From an uncultured Shewanella sp. (GTDB taxonomy: Bacteria; Pseudomonadota; Gammaproteobacteria; Enterobacterales; Shewanellaceae): a stretch of 64,000 nt of DNA. Position numbers and translations under genes: made by a program. Where the stretch lies: positions 62,001-126,000 of the forward strand of contig NZ_CANMIO010000011.1 of the NCBI RefSeq assembly GCF_947497935.1, written 5' to 3'. The notes below the pieces were generated by a model that worked only from the letters and a program-made list of their open reading frames with translations, was not told the origin of the DNA and searched no databases. Positions 18,108 through 25,091 of this stretch are shown one piece after another (the stretch's first letter is position 1; the number at the start of each line of letters is the position of its first letter).

Positions 18108-19295
18108 ATGCGTAAACTAACTCTACTTATGCTACTTATGTCTTTAATTAGCTGTGGCGGCTCAGATAAACAAACTGACACACTTGAGCAACCCGAGACG
18201 CCGAGCGTGACTCCTGATCCCACTCCAGACCCGACACCCGATCCAAGCTCCGCCTGTGAAGCCAGCACCAGCGAGGTTAACTGGGACGCACTAATGAATG
18301 AGGATTGTGAGTCATTGGCCCAATATGGTCTGTTTATCGACCCAAGTATTCCTACAAGTTCAGCAATGTCACCGGGACTCCCGTATCAGTTATCGACTCA
18401 ACTCTTCTCTAATTACGCCAGTAAACACCGTTTCATCTTTGTACCTGAAGGAAAGAAAATGGCCTATAACGCCACAGAGACTTTCGATATGCCTGTAGGA
18501 ACGGTATTAGTCAAAACCTTTTCTCTGCCTTTTGATACTCAGGTAACGGGTGCAGGCAATGAAGTATTAATTGAGACAAGACTACTGATCCACAGAGAGG
18601 CTGGCTGGACAACTTTGCCCTACATATGGCAAGACGGCGAGGCATTATTGCAAGTGGCAGGTAAAGATATCGCTCATACACTTAACCACAAAGGCGAAAG
18701 CCAAAGTTTTAATTACCATGTCCCGAGTCGAGCAGAATGTAAACTATGTCATCAAACTGGCGGAGATAACAGCAGTAGTATTGACCCCATTGGCCTCAAG
18801 GCACACCTACTTAATCGGCCTGTCTTTTTTCAAGGCGATGAAATGAATCAACTTCAACTATGGCAACGGCTGGGATTACTAACTGGCTTGCCAGAGCTTG
18901 CTGAAGTTGGCAAAGCCTATGATATTTTTGATGAGTCTGCGCCATTAACGACTAGGGCAAAGGGTTATTTAGATATTAATTGTGCCCACTGTCATAACCC
19001 GCAAGGATTTGCCAGCATTTCAGGCTTAAGGCTGGGGTTTTACGTCGACCATACCAGCTTTGAATATGGCATTTGTAAGCAGCCTCCTGGTTGGGATGGC
19101 GGCGCAAAGGGTTTGTCCTATGACATCATTCCAGCAGATGGCGAACACTCTATTGTTGTTTATCGTCAAGAGTTAAATGAACCTAAAGATAGAATGCCGC
19201 CCATCGGCCGTAGCATAGCTCACACAGACGCTGTCGCGCTCATAGAGCAATGGATTGACGAAATGCCTCCTGAGCTTGGCAATTGTCAGCAATAA
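18108..19295 (+). CDS. Dihaem lipoprotein, HNE_0200-like (stand-alone paralogue)
   Basis: A 395-residue lipoprotein (lipobox LISCGG). A PTPDP repeat spacer at about residues 35-47 probably holds the domain away from the membrane. The rest aligns throughout with the C-terminal half of the preceding gene: LPYQLSTQLFSNYASKHRF, VPEGKKMAYN, VETRLL/IETRLL, CKLCH near residue 211, CAHCH near residue 292, and KDRMPPIGRS near the end. Two c-type haems are expected. TIGR03806-type proteins are known to occur next to TIGR03805 beta-helix proteins; here one copy is fused and one is free. Function unknown. Confidence 0.85.
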   Translation: MRKLTLLMLLMSLISCGGSDKQTDTLEQPETPSVTPDPTPDPTPDPSSACEASTSEVNWDALMNEDCESLAQYGLFIDPSIPTSSAMSPGLPYQLSTQLFSNYASKHRFIFVPEGKKMAYNATETFDMPVGTVLVKTFSLPFDTQVTGAGNEVLIETRLLIHREAGWTTLPYIWQDGEALLQVAGKDIAHTLNHKGESQSFNYHVPSRAECKLCHQTGGDNSSSIDPIGLKAHLLNRPVFFQGDEMNQLQLWQRLGLLTGLPELAEVGKAYDIFDESAPLTTRAKGYLDINCAHCHNPQGFASISGLRLGFYVDHTSFEYGICKQPPGWDGGAKGLSYDIIPADGEHSIVVYRQELNEPKDRMPPIGRSIAHTDAVALIEQWIDEMPPELGNCQQ

Positions 19296-19312
19296 AGCGA
19301 GTACAGTGCCCT

Positions 19313-20341
19313 TTAATTCGTTAGAGGGCGATTGAGCCTGTGAAAGTGTCCCGGCGGATGACCAATCCAATGCTTAAAACTCTGCCTAAAATGGCTAACA
19401 TCACCAAATCCCATCAGATAGGAAATTTCATCGATTGAATAGTCGCTGGTTAAAATCAAATCAATCGCCATCTGACAACGTACTTGGTCCACCAGCTTCT
19501 GATAACTGGTATTGGCCGCAGCCAACTTACGCCTTAAAGTTCTTCCGCTAATATTTTGTAACTCGGCCATCTCCTCCATACTGGGAAGTTCAGGGGCTTG
19601 CTGTCGCAAAATAACCAATACCTCAGCAATATAGGAGCGTGAATTTTCAATACAGCGTTCGCCCTGCTCATCATCAAACTGAAAGGTAACGGGTAACGCT
19701 AGGTAACGGTGTTCAATCGACCATTCAAAAAACTCCGCATCAAATACTAGCTCAGCCCCCGATTGCAGCGTTAAGAAATTAGCTGCTCGATATGGCTCTG
19801 CAAGGGCGATATGAGAGACGCTTATCGCCTCTCCAGTCAGCTCCTTAGCAAAAGCTAACAGAGAACAAACACTATGCTGAAATTGGCAGCTGTAGCGTTC
19901 GGTATCGACGCGATTGGTGTTTAACCATCTTACATGCAAGCTGCCACCATGATTTCTAAGCAGCGTATCGGAAAAACTGCCCACTAATTCCGGATGAGAA
20001 ATGGCAAACTGCAAGCATTCACCTAGTGTTGTAAACTGGGCAAGATAGGGCAACAAGGGTTCAAGATCGTTAACTTTATAAATCGATGCAGCCTTGGCTG
20101 CCACTTCAGGATCTTGAGTTAAATTACGGATATAGCTCATGGCGTAATCTACCTGCCACACATACACATACTGAGTCAGCATGAGCTCAGCTTCACCTAT
20201 GCCAATATCGGCATACAGCTGTTCAACAAGCTCATGAGTAAAGTGTAACTTGAGATAACTCATGAGGTTTCTCAGTTCATAGGCTGGATACGATTGATCG
20301 CCGACTCTCATATGCGGTTTATAGCTACAGGCTTGTTGCAT
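19313..20341 (-). CDS. AraC-family transcriptional regulator with arabinose-binding-like N-terminal domain
   Basis: A 342-residue DNA-binding regulator. The N-terminal ~200 residues match the PF12625-type ligand domain (YAYELRNL..LQFAISHPELVGSFSD..). The C-terminal ~95 residues hold two helix-turn-helix motifs, the second in SIDEISYLMGFGDVSHFRQSFKHWIG. The ATG at 20341 is preferred over a TTG three codons earlier; neither has a good ribosome-binding site. The gene is convergent with the dihaem lipoprotein gene, 17 bases apart, and may regulate that block; this is inference from position only. Confidence 0.88.
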   Translation of the reverse strand: MQQACSYKPHMRVGDQSYPAYELRNLMSYLKLHFTHELVEQLYADIGIGEAELMLTQYVYVWQVDYAMSYIRNLTQDPEVAAKAASIYKVNDLEPLLPYLAQFTTLGECLQFAISHPELVGSFSDTLLRNHGGSLHVRWLNTNRVDTERYSCQFQHSVCSLLAFAKELTGEAISVSHIALAEPYRAANFLTLQSGAELVFDAEFFEWSIEHRYLALPVTFQFDDEQGERCIENSRSYIAEVLVILRQQAPELPSMEEMAELQNISGRTLRRKLAAANTSYQKLVDQVRCQMAIDLILTSDYSIDEISYLMGFGDVSHFRQSFKHWIGHPPGHFHRLNRPLTN

Positions 20342-20521
20342 TACGCTCAATAACAGTTGATTGGTAACAATATTTTTAGCGGATCTAAATAAGAATTAAT
20401 AGCCTTTTATGAAATTAAGCTTAAATTATGTTTACCTTCGAATGAAGACTACCAGATGTTCAAAATGGAATATTTTGATAACCCCACTCATTAAGCACGC
20501 TTTTGAGTTGCGAAGACGCAC

Positions 20522-20551
20522 AAAAAAAGCTCCGTAAAAACGGAGCTTTTC
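20522..20551 (-). terminator. Terminator of the DapA-family aldolase gene
   Basis: An AAAGCTCCGT/ACGGAGCTTT stem; reading on the minus strand it is followed by seven Ts, about 20 bases after the stop codon. Confidence 0.88.
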
Positions 20552-20570
20552 TTTTAAAGATTTGAAAGGA

Positions 20571-21542
20571 TTAGTCAGCTAAACCCAGAACTTCAAGTCT
20601 TTCTTTTGCTAGAACATATCTTGCGCGGACGTCATCAATTTGCTCTTGAGTTAACTTATTACCAAGGGTACGAAGACCGCCATCAGCGTCATTATGGTGA
20701 ATACCATAAGCAAACTTAAGGTATTCCATAAGCAACGGCTGAGCATCAAGATATGAGATAGAATTCATAGCCTGAGAAATTTTGTTTGCCTCAGCCCATT
20801 CGCCATTATTGACATACTCTTGCATAGAGACACTAGCTTTTGGGAATATACAACCTACACCGGTAATTCCACCGCATGCGCCAGCAAGTCCTGCATGTAC
20901 AGTTACAGTGTCAACACCTGCCAGAATTTTTAAATCTTTGTTCTCTAACATCAGCGTTTCAATAGTTGAAACATCTGTCGTTGATATTTTAAGAGCCGTT
21001 ACTTCAGGTAGCGCAGCAAGTCTTCTAAGAATATCTGTTGAAAGCGCGTGATATCCGGCTGCATCAGGATTGTTGTAAGGCATAATTGTTATGCCAGCCT
21101 CTTTTGCAGCTATTGCAGAAAGCTCATAGTACGCATACATTTCATCATCAGAAGGTGTTTCCTTCGTTTTTGGTGGCATCACCATCACGGTATCCACGCC
21201 AACCGTCGCGAGTTCTGCAACTATGGTGGCAAGCTCTTCTTTAGTTTCTGCAGCAGCGCCACTGATTAATGGAACATTATATTGTTTAGCAACATCAGAA
21301 AGGGCTTTAAGTAAAGAAAGACGCTGTGCAGAGCTTAGGTAGCTATTCTCACCTAGAGTGCCAGAGCCGACAAGCCCACCCATTCTGCTGCCGCCCTTTC
21401 CTTGCACTTTTAAAATATCCGCAGCGTATTTTTGGGTTGCTTCAAGGTCGATTTCAAGGGCACCGGATTCTGACTCTTTTAGCCAAGTAAACACGGCCGG
21501 CATAACCGTATAGCGCCAATCTGTGTTATTTGTTTCCATCAT
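20571..21542 (-). CDS. DapA/NanA-family class I aldolase or lyase, substrate unknown
   Basis: The 323-residue protein has the TIM-barrel pattern of the dihydrodipicolinate synthase family. The Schiff-base lysine is in TALKIST near residue 167, the conserved Tyr in IMPYNNP near 137, and a GLVGSGTLGENSYLS segment corresponds to the G(S/T)TGE motif. It differs from authentic DapA: the TPYYNRP tyrosine loop is replaced by MPPKTKETP, and the SRTG arginine that binds the aspartate-semialdehyde carboxylate is missing (NPDAAG). A role in lysine biosynthesis is therefore unlikely, and another 2-keto-acid aldolase or dehydratase is more probable. It is monocistronic, beside a repeat element and gene cassettes. 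Confidence 0.8.
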   Translation of the reverse strand: MMETNNTDWRYTVMPAVFTWLKESESGALEIDLEATQKYAADILKVQGKGGSRMGGLVGSGTLGENSYLSSAQRLSLLKALSDVAKQYNVPLISGAAAETKEELATIVAELATVGVDTVMVMPPKTKETPSDDEMYAYYELSAIAAKEAGITIMPYNNPDAAGYHALSTDILRRLAALPEVTALKISTTDVSTIETLMLENKDLKILAGVDTVTVHAGLAGACGGITGVGCIFPKASVSMQEYVNNGEWAEANKISQAMNSISYLDAQPLLMEYLKFAYGIHHNDADGGLRTLGNKLTQEQIDDVRARYVLAKERLEVLGLAD

Positions 21543-22233
21543 ATTACCTTTTTATTAAAAATTTTATCATACAGAATAGATTGTATAAAATATATCAAAT
21601 AAATCACACCTGTTAAACCCCTTCAACAAACCTAGGCCTTATTGGTAACAAATAAGATGTGAAACTGCTCTTCATTAGATGCTTCTTTTTCGTTGAACTA
21701 GGCTTCGCTTACTCACAGGTAAGCTCCTAATTTCTCAGCTACTAAAGTGGTTACATATTCAGCTACAGGCTAACTTTACCACGAAGTGCTAGTCTTTCGC
21801 TAAGTACACAAAGGTGAGTTAGCCTTCGAATGAGGACTGATTACATTATCTTTGTATCGTTATTCTGGGGTAGCCCGTATGAACTTGTAGTTTCGTCGCT
21901 ATCAATCCCTCCAGCGGGTGCTGGACAGGATGTCCGAATGTCGTGATCACATGGATGTGAATGGATTCACAAATGCCGCGATGACATGGATGTCTTAGAG
22001 CGACCCTGTCATCGAAGTCCGCAGCCGTATCTGCACGGCGTCGTTGGTGAACTCATTTATCATGGGATTACACGCAAGCAAAGTGCGCGAACGCACTTTT
22101 ACCAAAGGTGTATTGAATACAGTTATCAACAATATCACTTAATGCATTGTTATTATTTAAGTTTTACTGAATAATAACAATGCGCATTTTTCCAACAACT
22201 ATCGACCAAATGTGCGAGCGTCATATTAAAATG
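21543..22233. repeat. Palindrome-rich intergenic repeat element
   Basis: This 690-base region has no credible gene but is dense in inverted repeats. GGCTAACT (21768) pairs with AGTTAGCC (21817-21824). Palindromes GGACAGGATGTCC (21923-21935), TCACATGGATGTGA (21947-21960) and GACATGGATGTC (21983-21994) share a CANGGATGT core. AAAGTGCG/CGCACTTT (22080-22099) has a CGAA loop. A 14-bp perfect stem lies at 22144-22183. It resembles dispersed intergenic elements in marine gammaproteobacteria; other copies lie outside this window and cannot be checked here. Confidence 0.55.
22144..22183. repeat. Long perfect inverted repeat (14-bp stem)
   Basis: GCATTGTTATTATT and its exact complement are separated by 12 bases. 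It is followed by GCATTTTT, so it could act as a terminator on the plus strand, just upstream of the first gene cassette. Confidence 0.7.
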
Positions 22234-22713
22234 TTAGCCACTATTGTGAATTCGTATTAATTTCCATTTAAGATTGAATCTAGAGGGACGAAGAGTTGAA
22301 GAAACTAATCGCTATTTTTACGGAAAAACCTAAAGGACTGATTGCAGAAAGTAAAATATATAAATTTGGCTTTCTCACTATTCTATTATCACTCCTTTTT
22401 TGGACGTTAAGTATCAGCCTTGATTCTTCGAATCCGTACAGGTATGGCAATTATGATATTCTAATAGTACCAATAATGTTGTTATTAAATCATATATCAT
22501 TCAGTTTTAAATTTAGTACCACTTACACAGTGATATTACGAATACTGGCTATTAGTTGGCTGGTATTTGGGGCTATTTGGTTCTTCATTACTTAATATCT
22601 CTGGAATAGTCAGAGATGGCTAACAAGCTTATAAATCAAAACTCACTCAAGGCAGTCATACCATTTACTGTGCTAATCACCCACCTGCGCTTAGTTCACT
22701 TATTAGCAGGGCG
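22234..22713 (+). mobile_element. Integron gene cassette 1 (membrane protein)
   Basis: The cassette begins at TTAGCC after G22233 and ends at the G before TTATATGC. Its own attC opens with GGCTAAC, complementary to its first bases GTTAGCC, as expected when the same circular cassette supplied both ends. It carries one small gene. Confidence 0.7.
22296..22595 (+). CDS. Cassette-encoded small integral membrane protein
   Basis: A 99-residue protein with about three transmembrane segments (FGFLTILLSLLFWTLSI, ILIVPIMLLLNHISF, VILRILAISWLVFGAIWFF). It starts with TTG; AGAGGGA lies about 10 bases upstream. The gene is clearly more AT-rich than its chromosomal neighbours, in keeping with acquisition on a cassette. 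No family is recognised and no enzymatic motif is visible. Confidence 0.7.
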   Translation: MKKLIAIFTEKPKGLIAESKIYKFGFLTILLSLLFWTLSISLDSSNPYRYGNYDILIVPIMLLLNHISFSFKFSTTYTVILRILAISWLVFGAIWFFIT

Positions 22714-22721
22714 TTATATGC
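22618..22721 (+). mobile_element. attC recombination site of cassette 1
   Basis: The site runs from GGCTAAC to GGGCG^TTATATGC. The inner arms GCTTATAA (after AAC-AA) and TTATTAGC are complementary with one mismatch, giving the usual imperfect-palindrome attC form of about 100 bases. Confidence 0.75.
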
Positions 22722-23220
22722 TTGGAAGAACCTGTAAGGAAGTTGGTGTAAAACAGTGGATAAAATTACATTTTTCAAAAGGCTAGAGCGGCAAATCCTC
22801 TCAGGCAAAAAGACTGCAACGATTAGGGATAAATCTGAAAGCCATTATTACCCGGGGCTAGTCGTTGAAGCTTTTACTCACGAAGATGACCGGAAAATCT
22901 GTAAGCAAGAAATAGTTGGTGTTGAGCATGTGGAGTTTGAAAAGCTCAACAGAAAGCACGCAAAAGCAGAAAACCTCCCATTTGTTTTTATGCTCAAATG
23001 GGTTTTACGAAAGATATATCCGACAGAAAAAAGTTTGTGTTTTATCAGCTTCAAAGTTGTTGGTTAATCAGTCTTTAAGTTCCGAAACCCCTAGAGCTAC
23101 GCATATAACAAATTGCTCCTGGGGGATTCGCAACGCGTGACACTTTACTATGCGTTAATTTTATTGATTAAGGTGGTCTGCGGCGGCTTCATTTTGCGTT
23201 GCTCACTACTTAATTGGGCG
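22714..23220 (+). mobile_element. Integron gene cassette 2 (YqfB-like gene)
   Basis: Starts at TTATATGC and ends at GGGCG. Its attC opens with GCATATAAC, the exact complement of its own first bases, which defines the cassette boundaries very precisely. Confidence 0.82.
22756..23067 (+). CDS. ASCH-domain protein, YqfB-like N4-acetylcytidine amidohydrolase
   Basis: The 103-residue product has the same length as E. coli YqfB and shares its pattern: ITFFKRLERQILSGKKTATIRDKSESHY at residues 4-31 and KHAKAEN..LKWVLRKIYP near residues 67-90, ending in FISFKVVG. YqfB hydrolyses N4-acetylcytidine to cytidine and acetate; the conserved Lys, Thr and Glu of its active site appear to be kept (GKKTATIRD, AEN). 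Start is GTG; AAGGAAG lies about 13 bases upstream. It is the only gene of cassette 2. Salvage of modified RNA nucleosides is the likely role. Confidence 0.83.
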   Translation: MDKITFFKRLERQILSGKKTATIRDKSESHYYPGLVVEAFTHEDDRKICKQEIVGVEHVEFEKLNRKHAKAENLPFVFMLKWVLRKIYPTEKSLCFISFKVVG

Positions 23221-23226
23221 TTAGGC
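23101..23226 (+). mobile_element. attC recombination site of cassette 2
   Basis: Runs from GCATATAAC to GGGCG^TTAGGC, about 125 bases. GCAACGC (23130-23136) pairs with GCGTTGC near 23196, and the simple sites end in the classical GGGCGTTAGGC. This is the clearest attC in the window. Confidence 0.88.
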
Positions 23227-23242
23227 AGCAAAGGATAGCTTA

Positions 23243-23758
23243 GTGAGCAAGTTGAATATTAGAGTCTTAAATAAAGATGATTGGTCTACGTATAGAGAAC
23301 TTCGTCTTCTTTCTCTTCAAGAGTCTCCCAACTCTTTTGGTAGTAGTTATGAACAAGAGTTTTTGTTTTCAAGTGATGAGTGGATTGCTCGCCTTAATCT
23401 AGGTAATAGTGATAAACGTACACTTCCACTTATTGCGGAGCTAAATGGTGTTTCTGTTGGCTTAGCTTGGGGATTGGTTCATAGCCCCCAAGATAAAACT
23501 GCTCACATCTATCAAATGTGGGTTTCTCCCGATGTTCGTGGTCAAGGAGTTGGGAGTTTATTGCTTAAAAAGATAATAACATGGTCAACAGAACTCAATT
23601 TAGATTATGTTTCTTTAGCAGTAACAACGATAAATATACCAGCTATAAAATTATATAAAGCTTATGGTTTTGAGCCTTATGGTTCATTGGAAAGTCTTCG
23701 GGAAGCATCAGTATTGTCTGTTCAGCCAATGAAATTGAAGTTGAGTACTACTGTCTAA
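23243..23758 (+). CDS. GNAT-family N-acetyltransferase
   Basis: A 171-residue acetyl-CoA-dependent acetyltransferase. The acetyl-CoA pyrophosphate loop is VRGQGVGSLLLKK near residue 98, preceded by the strand YQMWVSPD and followed by LAVTTINIPAIKLYKAYGFE, the usual motif B. The substrate cannot be told; members on cassettes include antibiotic and amino-acid acetyltransferases, but no aminoglycoside-specific feature is visible. The GTG start has AAGGA 7-8 bases upstream. The only gene of cassette 3. Confidence 0.85.
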   Translation: MSKLNIRVLNKDDWSTYRELRLLSLQESPNSFGSSYEQEFLFSSDEWIARLNLGNSDKRTLPLIAELNGVSVGLAWGLVHSPQDKTAHIYQMWVSPDVRGQGVGSLLLKKIITWSTELNLDYVSLAVTTINIPAIKLYKAYGFEPYGSLESLREASVLSVQPMKLKLSTTV

Positions 23759-23816
23759 CAGGAAACGAAACAAGGACAAAAAACAGCTAGCTTTTGTCCA
23801 ATAACGAATTATGGCG
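23753..23816 (+). mobile_element. Degenerate terminal attC of cassette 3
   Basis: GTCTAAC at 23753-23759 is followed by a GGACAAAA/TTTTGTCC hairpin and ends GGCG^CTAGTC. The expected GTT at the cleavage point is missing, so the right side is either mutated or host sequence joined by insertion at a secondary site. Confidence 0.5.
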
Positions 23817-23862
23817 CTAGTCTAGTGGCATAGTTAATTTAGACGCTAACATTTAGACATAA

Positions 23863-23887
23863 AAAAACCTGCACTGGGCAGGTTTTT
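23863..23887 (-). terminator. Terminator of sohB
   Basis: An AAAAACCTGC/GCAGGTTTTT stem; on the minus strand it is followed by Ts, 25 bases after the sohB stop codon. Confidence 0.85.
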
Positions 23888-23911
23888 ATCTTTGATAAAA
23901 CTCAACCAAAG

Positions 23912-24940
23912 TTACTTAAGTGGCTGGTTTTTCTCTGCGAATTTATTGAAAATGGCATTAAAAGATAAAGATGCGCCGTGGGCGATTTTATCTGATAGTT
24001 TCTTTTTAAGCTGATACTGCACTTTAATCACGGTACGCTCATTAGCCAGCTTCATGATGACATCATCACTTGTGGCGATTTCATCGATAAGGCCAAGCTC
24101 GATTGCTTGTTGACCATACCAATGCTCACCCGTTGCCACCTTTGCAATATCCAGCTCTGGACGGTATTTGGCAATGAACTCTTTAAAAAGCACATGGGTC
24201 TCTTCCAGCTCTTGTTGGAACTTCACTCGCCCTTCATCGGTATTTTCACCGAAGATGGTTAAGGTGCGTTTAAAGTCACCCGCTGTGTGCTGCTCGTAAT
24301 CGATATCATGCTTTTTCAATAAACGATTAAAATTAGGCACCTGAGCAACCACACCGATAGAACCAACAATAGCAAATGGTGCAGAATAGATTTTGTTAGC
24401 AACACAGGCCATCATATAACCGCCACTAGCAGCGACTTTATCAACACAGATGGTCAGTGGGATCTCAGCCTGTCTTAAACGGTCAAGCTGGCTAGATGCC
24501 AAACCATAGCCGTGCACCATGCCACCACCACTCTCAACATTGACAATAACCTCATCGCCTTTGTCAGCGATGGCTAAGATTGCGCTGATCTCTTCGCGCA
24601 AAGAGGCCACTTCACCGGCGTCGATACTGCCCTTAAAATCAACCACAAAAACTTTAGGTTCAGTTTCTTCAATCTGATCTTTTTGCTCTTTCTCTTTGAC
24701 TTTCTCATCAGCCTTTAATTGCTTCTCATAGGCCTTGAATGCTTTTTTAGATAATAGCTCTTCTTTCAAATCATGCTTCAAAGACTTTAGGCTTTCACTT
24801 AGGTTGGTTAACTTAAGCTCACCCTTTTCAGCTTTCTGCTTCATAGAAGACGCTAGGACAACAATCACTACCGCAATAATCGCAGCGACGATAGTAACCG
24901 CTTTGGCCAAAAACAGACCATACTCGTACAGAAATTCCAA
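23912..24940 (-). CDS. sohB: Inner-membrane protease SohB (S49 family)
   Basis: A 342-residue membrane-anchored serine protease related to signal peptide peptidase SppA. An N-terminal helix (AVTIVAAIIAVVIVVLA) anchors it. A Lys/Glu-rich coiled segment (about residues 45-95) is followed by the ClpP-like catalytic domain with SGGGMVHGYGLASSQL, the nucleophile region KVAASGGYMMA near residue 180, and the general-base Lys downstream of GSIGVV. The start is a TTG with GGAG upstream. In E. coli sohB lies near yciK, as here, but a lipase gene intervenes and gene cassettes abut its 3' side. Substrates are unknown. Confidence 0.92.
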   Translation of the reverse strand: MEFLYEYGLFLAKAVTIVAAIIAVVIVVLASSMKQKAEKGELKLTNLSESLKSLKHDLKEELLSKKAFKAYEKQLKADEKVKEKEQKDQIEETEPKVFVVDFKGSIDAGEVASLREEISAILAIADKGDEVIVNVESGGGMVHGYGLASSQLDRLRQAEIPLTICVDKVAASGGYMMACVANKIYSAPFAIVGSIGVVAQVPNFNRLLKKHDIDYEQHTAGDFKRTLTIFGENTDEGRVKFQQELEETHVLFKEFIAKYRPELDIAKVATGEHWYGQQAIELGLIDEIATSDDVIMKLANERTVIKVQYQLKKKLSDKIAHGASLSFNAIFNKFAEKNQPLK

Positions 24941-25021
24941 AATATTCTCCAGCTAGACCAATTCTATCTCTTCAATTTGCTCGCTATTCTAGCAGCCTAT
25001 TTAGCAATAAAACATGGCAAT

Positions 25022-25052
25022 AAAAAACCCAGCTTTCGCTGGGTCTTTTTTT
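25022..25052 (-). terminator. Terminator of the lipase gene
   Basis: An ACCCAGC/GCTGGGT stem with a TTTC loop, flanked by A- and T-runs; the minus-strand T-run follows the lipase gene. Confidence 0.85.
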
Positions 25053-25091
25053 ACACAATTCTAGGTTTTATTGTGCGTATGATTGTCCGTA

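Larger units (their letters stand above)
23221..23816 (+). mobile_element. Integron gene cassette 3 (GNAT acetyltransferase)
   Basis: Starts at TTAGGCAGC. Its attC opens with GTCTAAC, complementary to the start except for one G-T pair, and the gene's stop codon lies inside this core site, as is common in cassettes. Confidence 0.75.

Noticed and set aside
15343..19295. Frameshifted single gene spanning both lipoproteins
   Set aside because: Each gene has its own start, lipobox and stop, with a terminator between, so they are separate paralogues.
21956..21971. Perfect TGTGA-N6-TCACA as a functional CRP site
   Set aside because: It is embedded in a repeat array whose palindromes produce the match, and the nearest genes lie 300 or more bases away; kept only as part of the repeat finding.
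21986..22174. 62-codon plus-strand frame inside the palindrome-rich element
   Set aside because: It lacks a ribosome-binding site, crosses several strong hairpins, and its sequence is explained by the repeat element.
23753..23890. A fourth gene cassette after the GNAT gene
   Set aside because: No reading frame or second attC is present before the sohB terminator.
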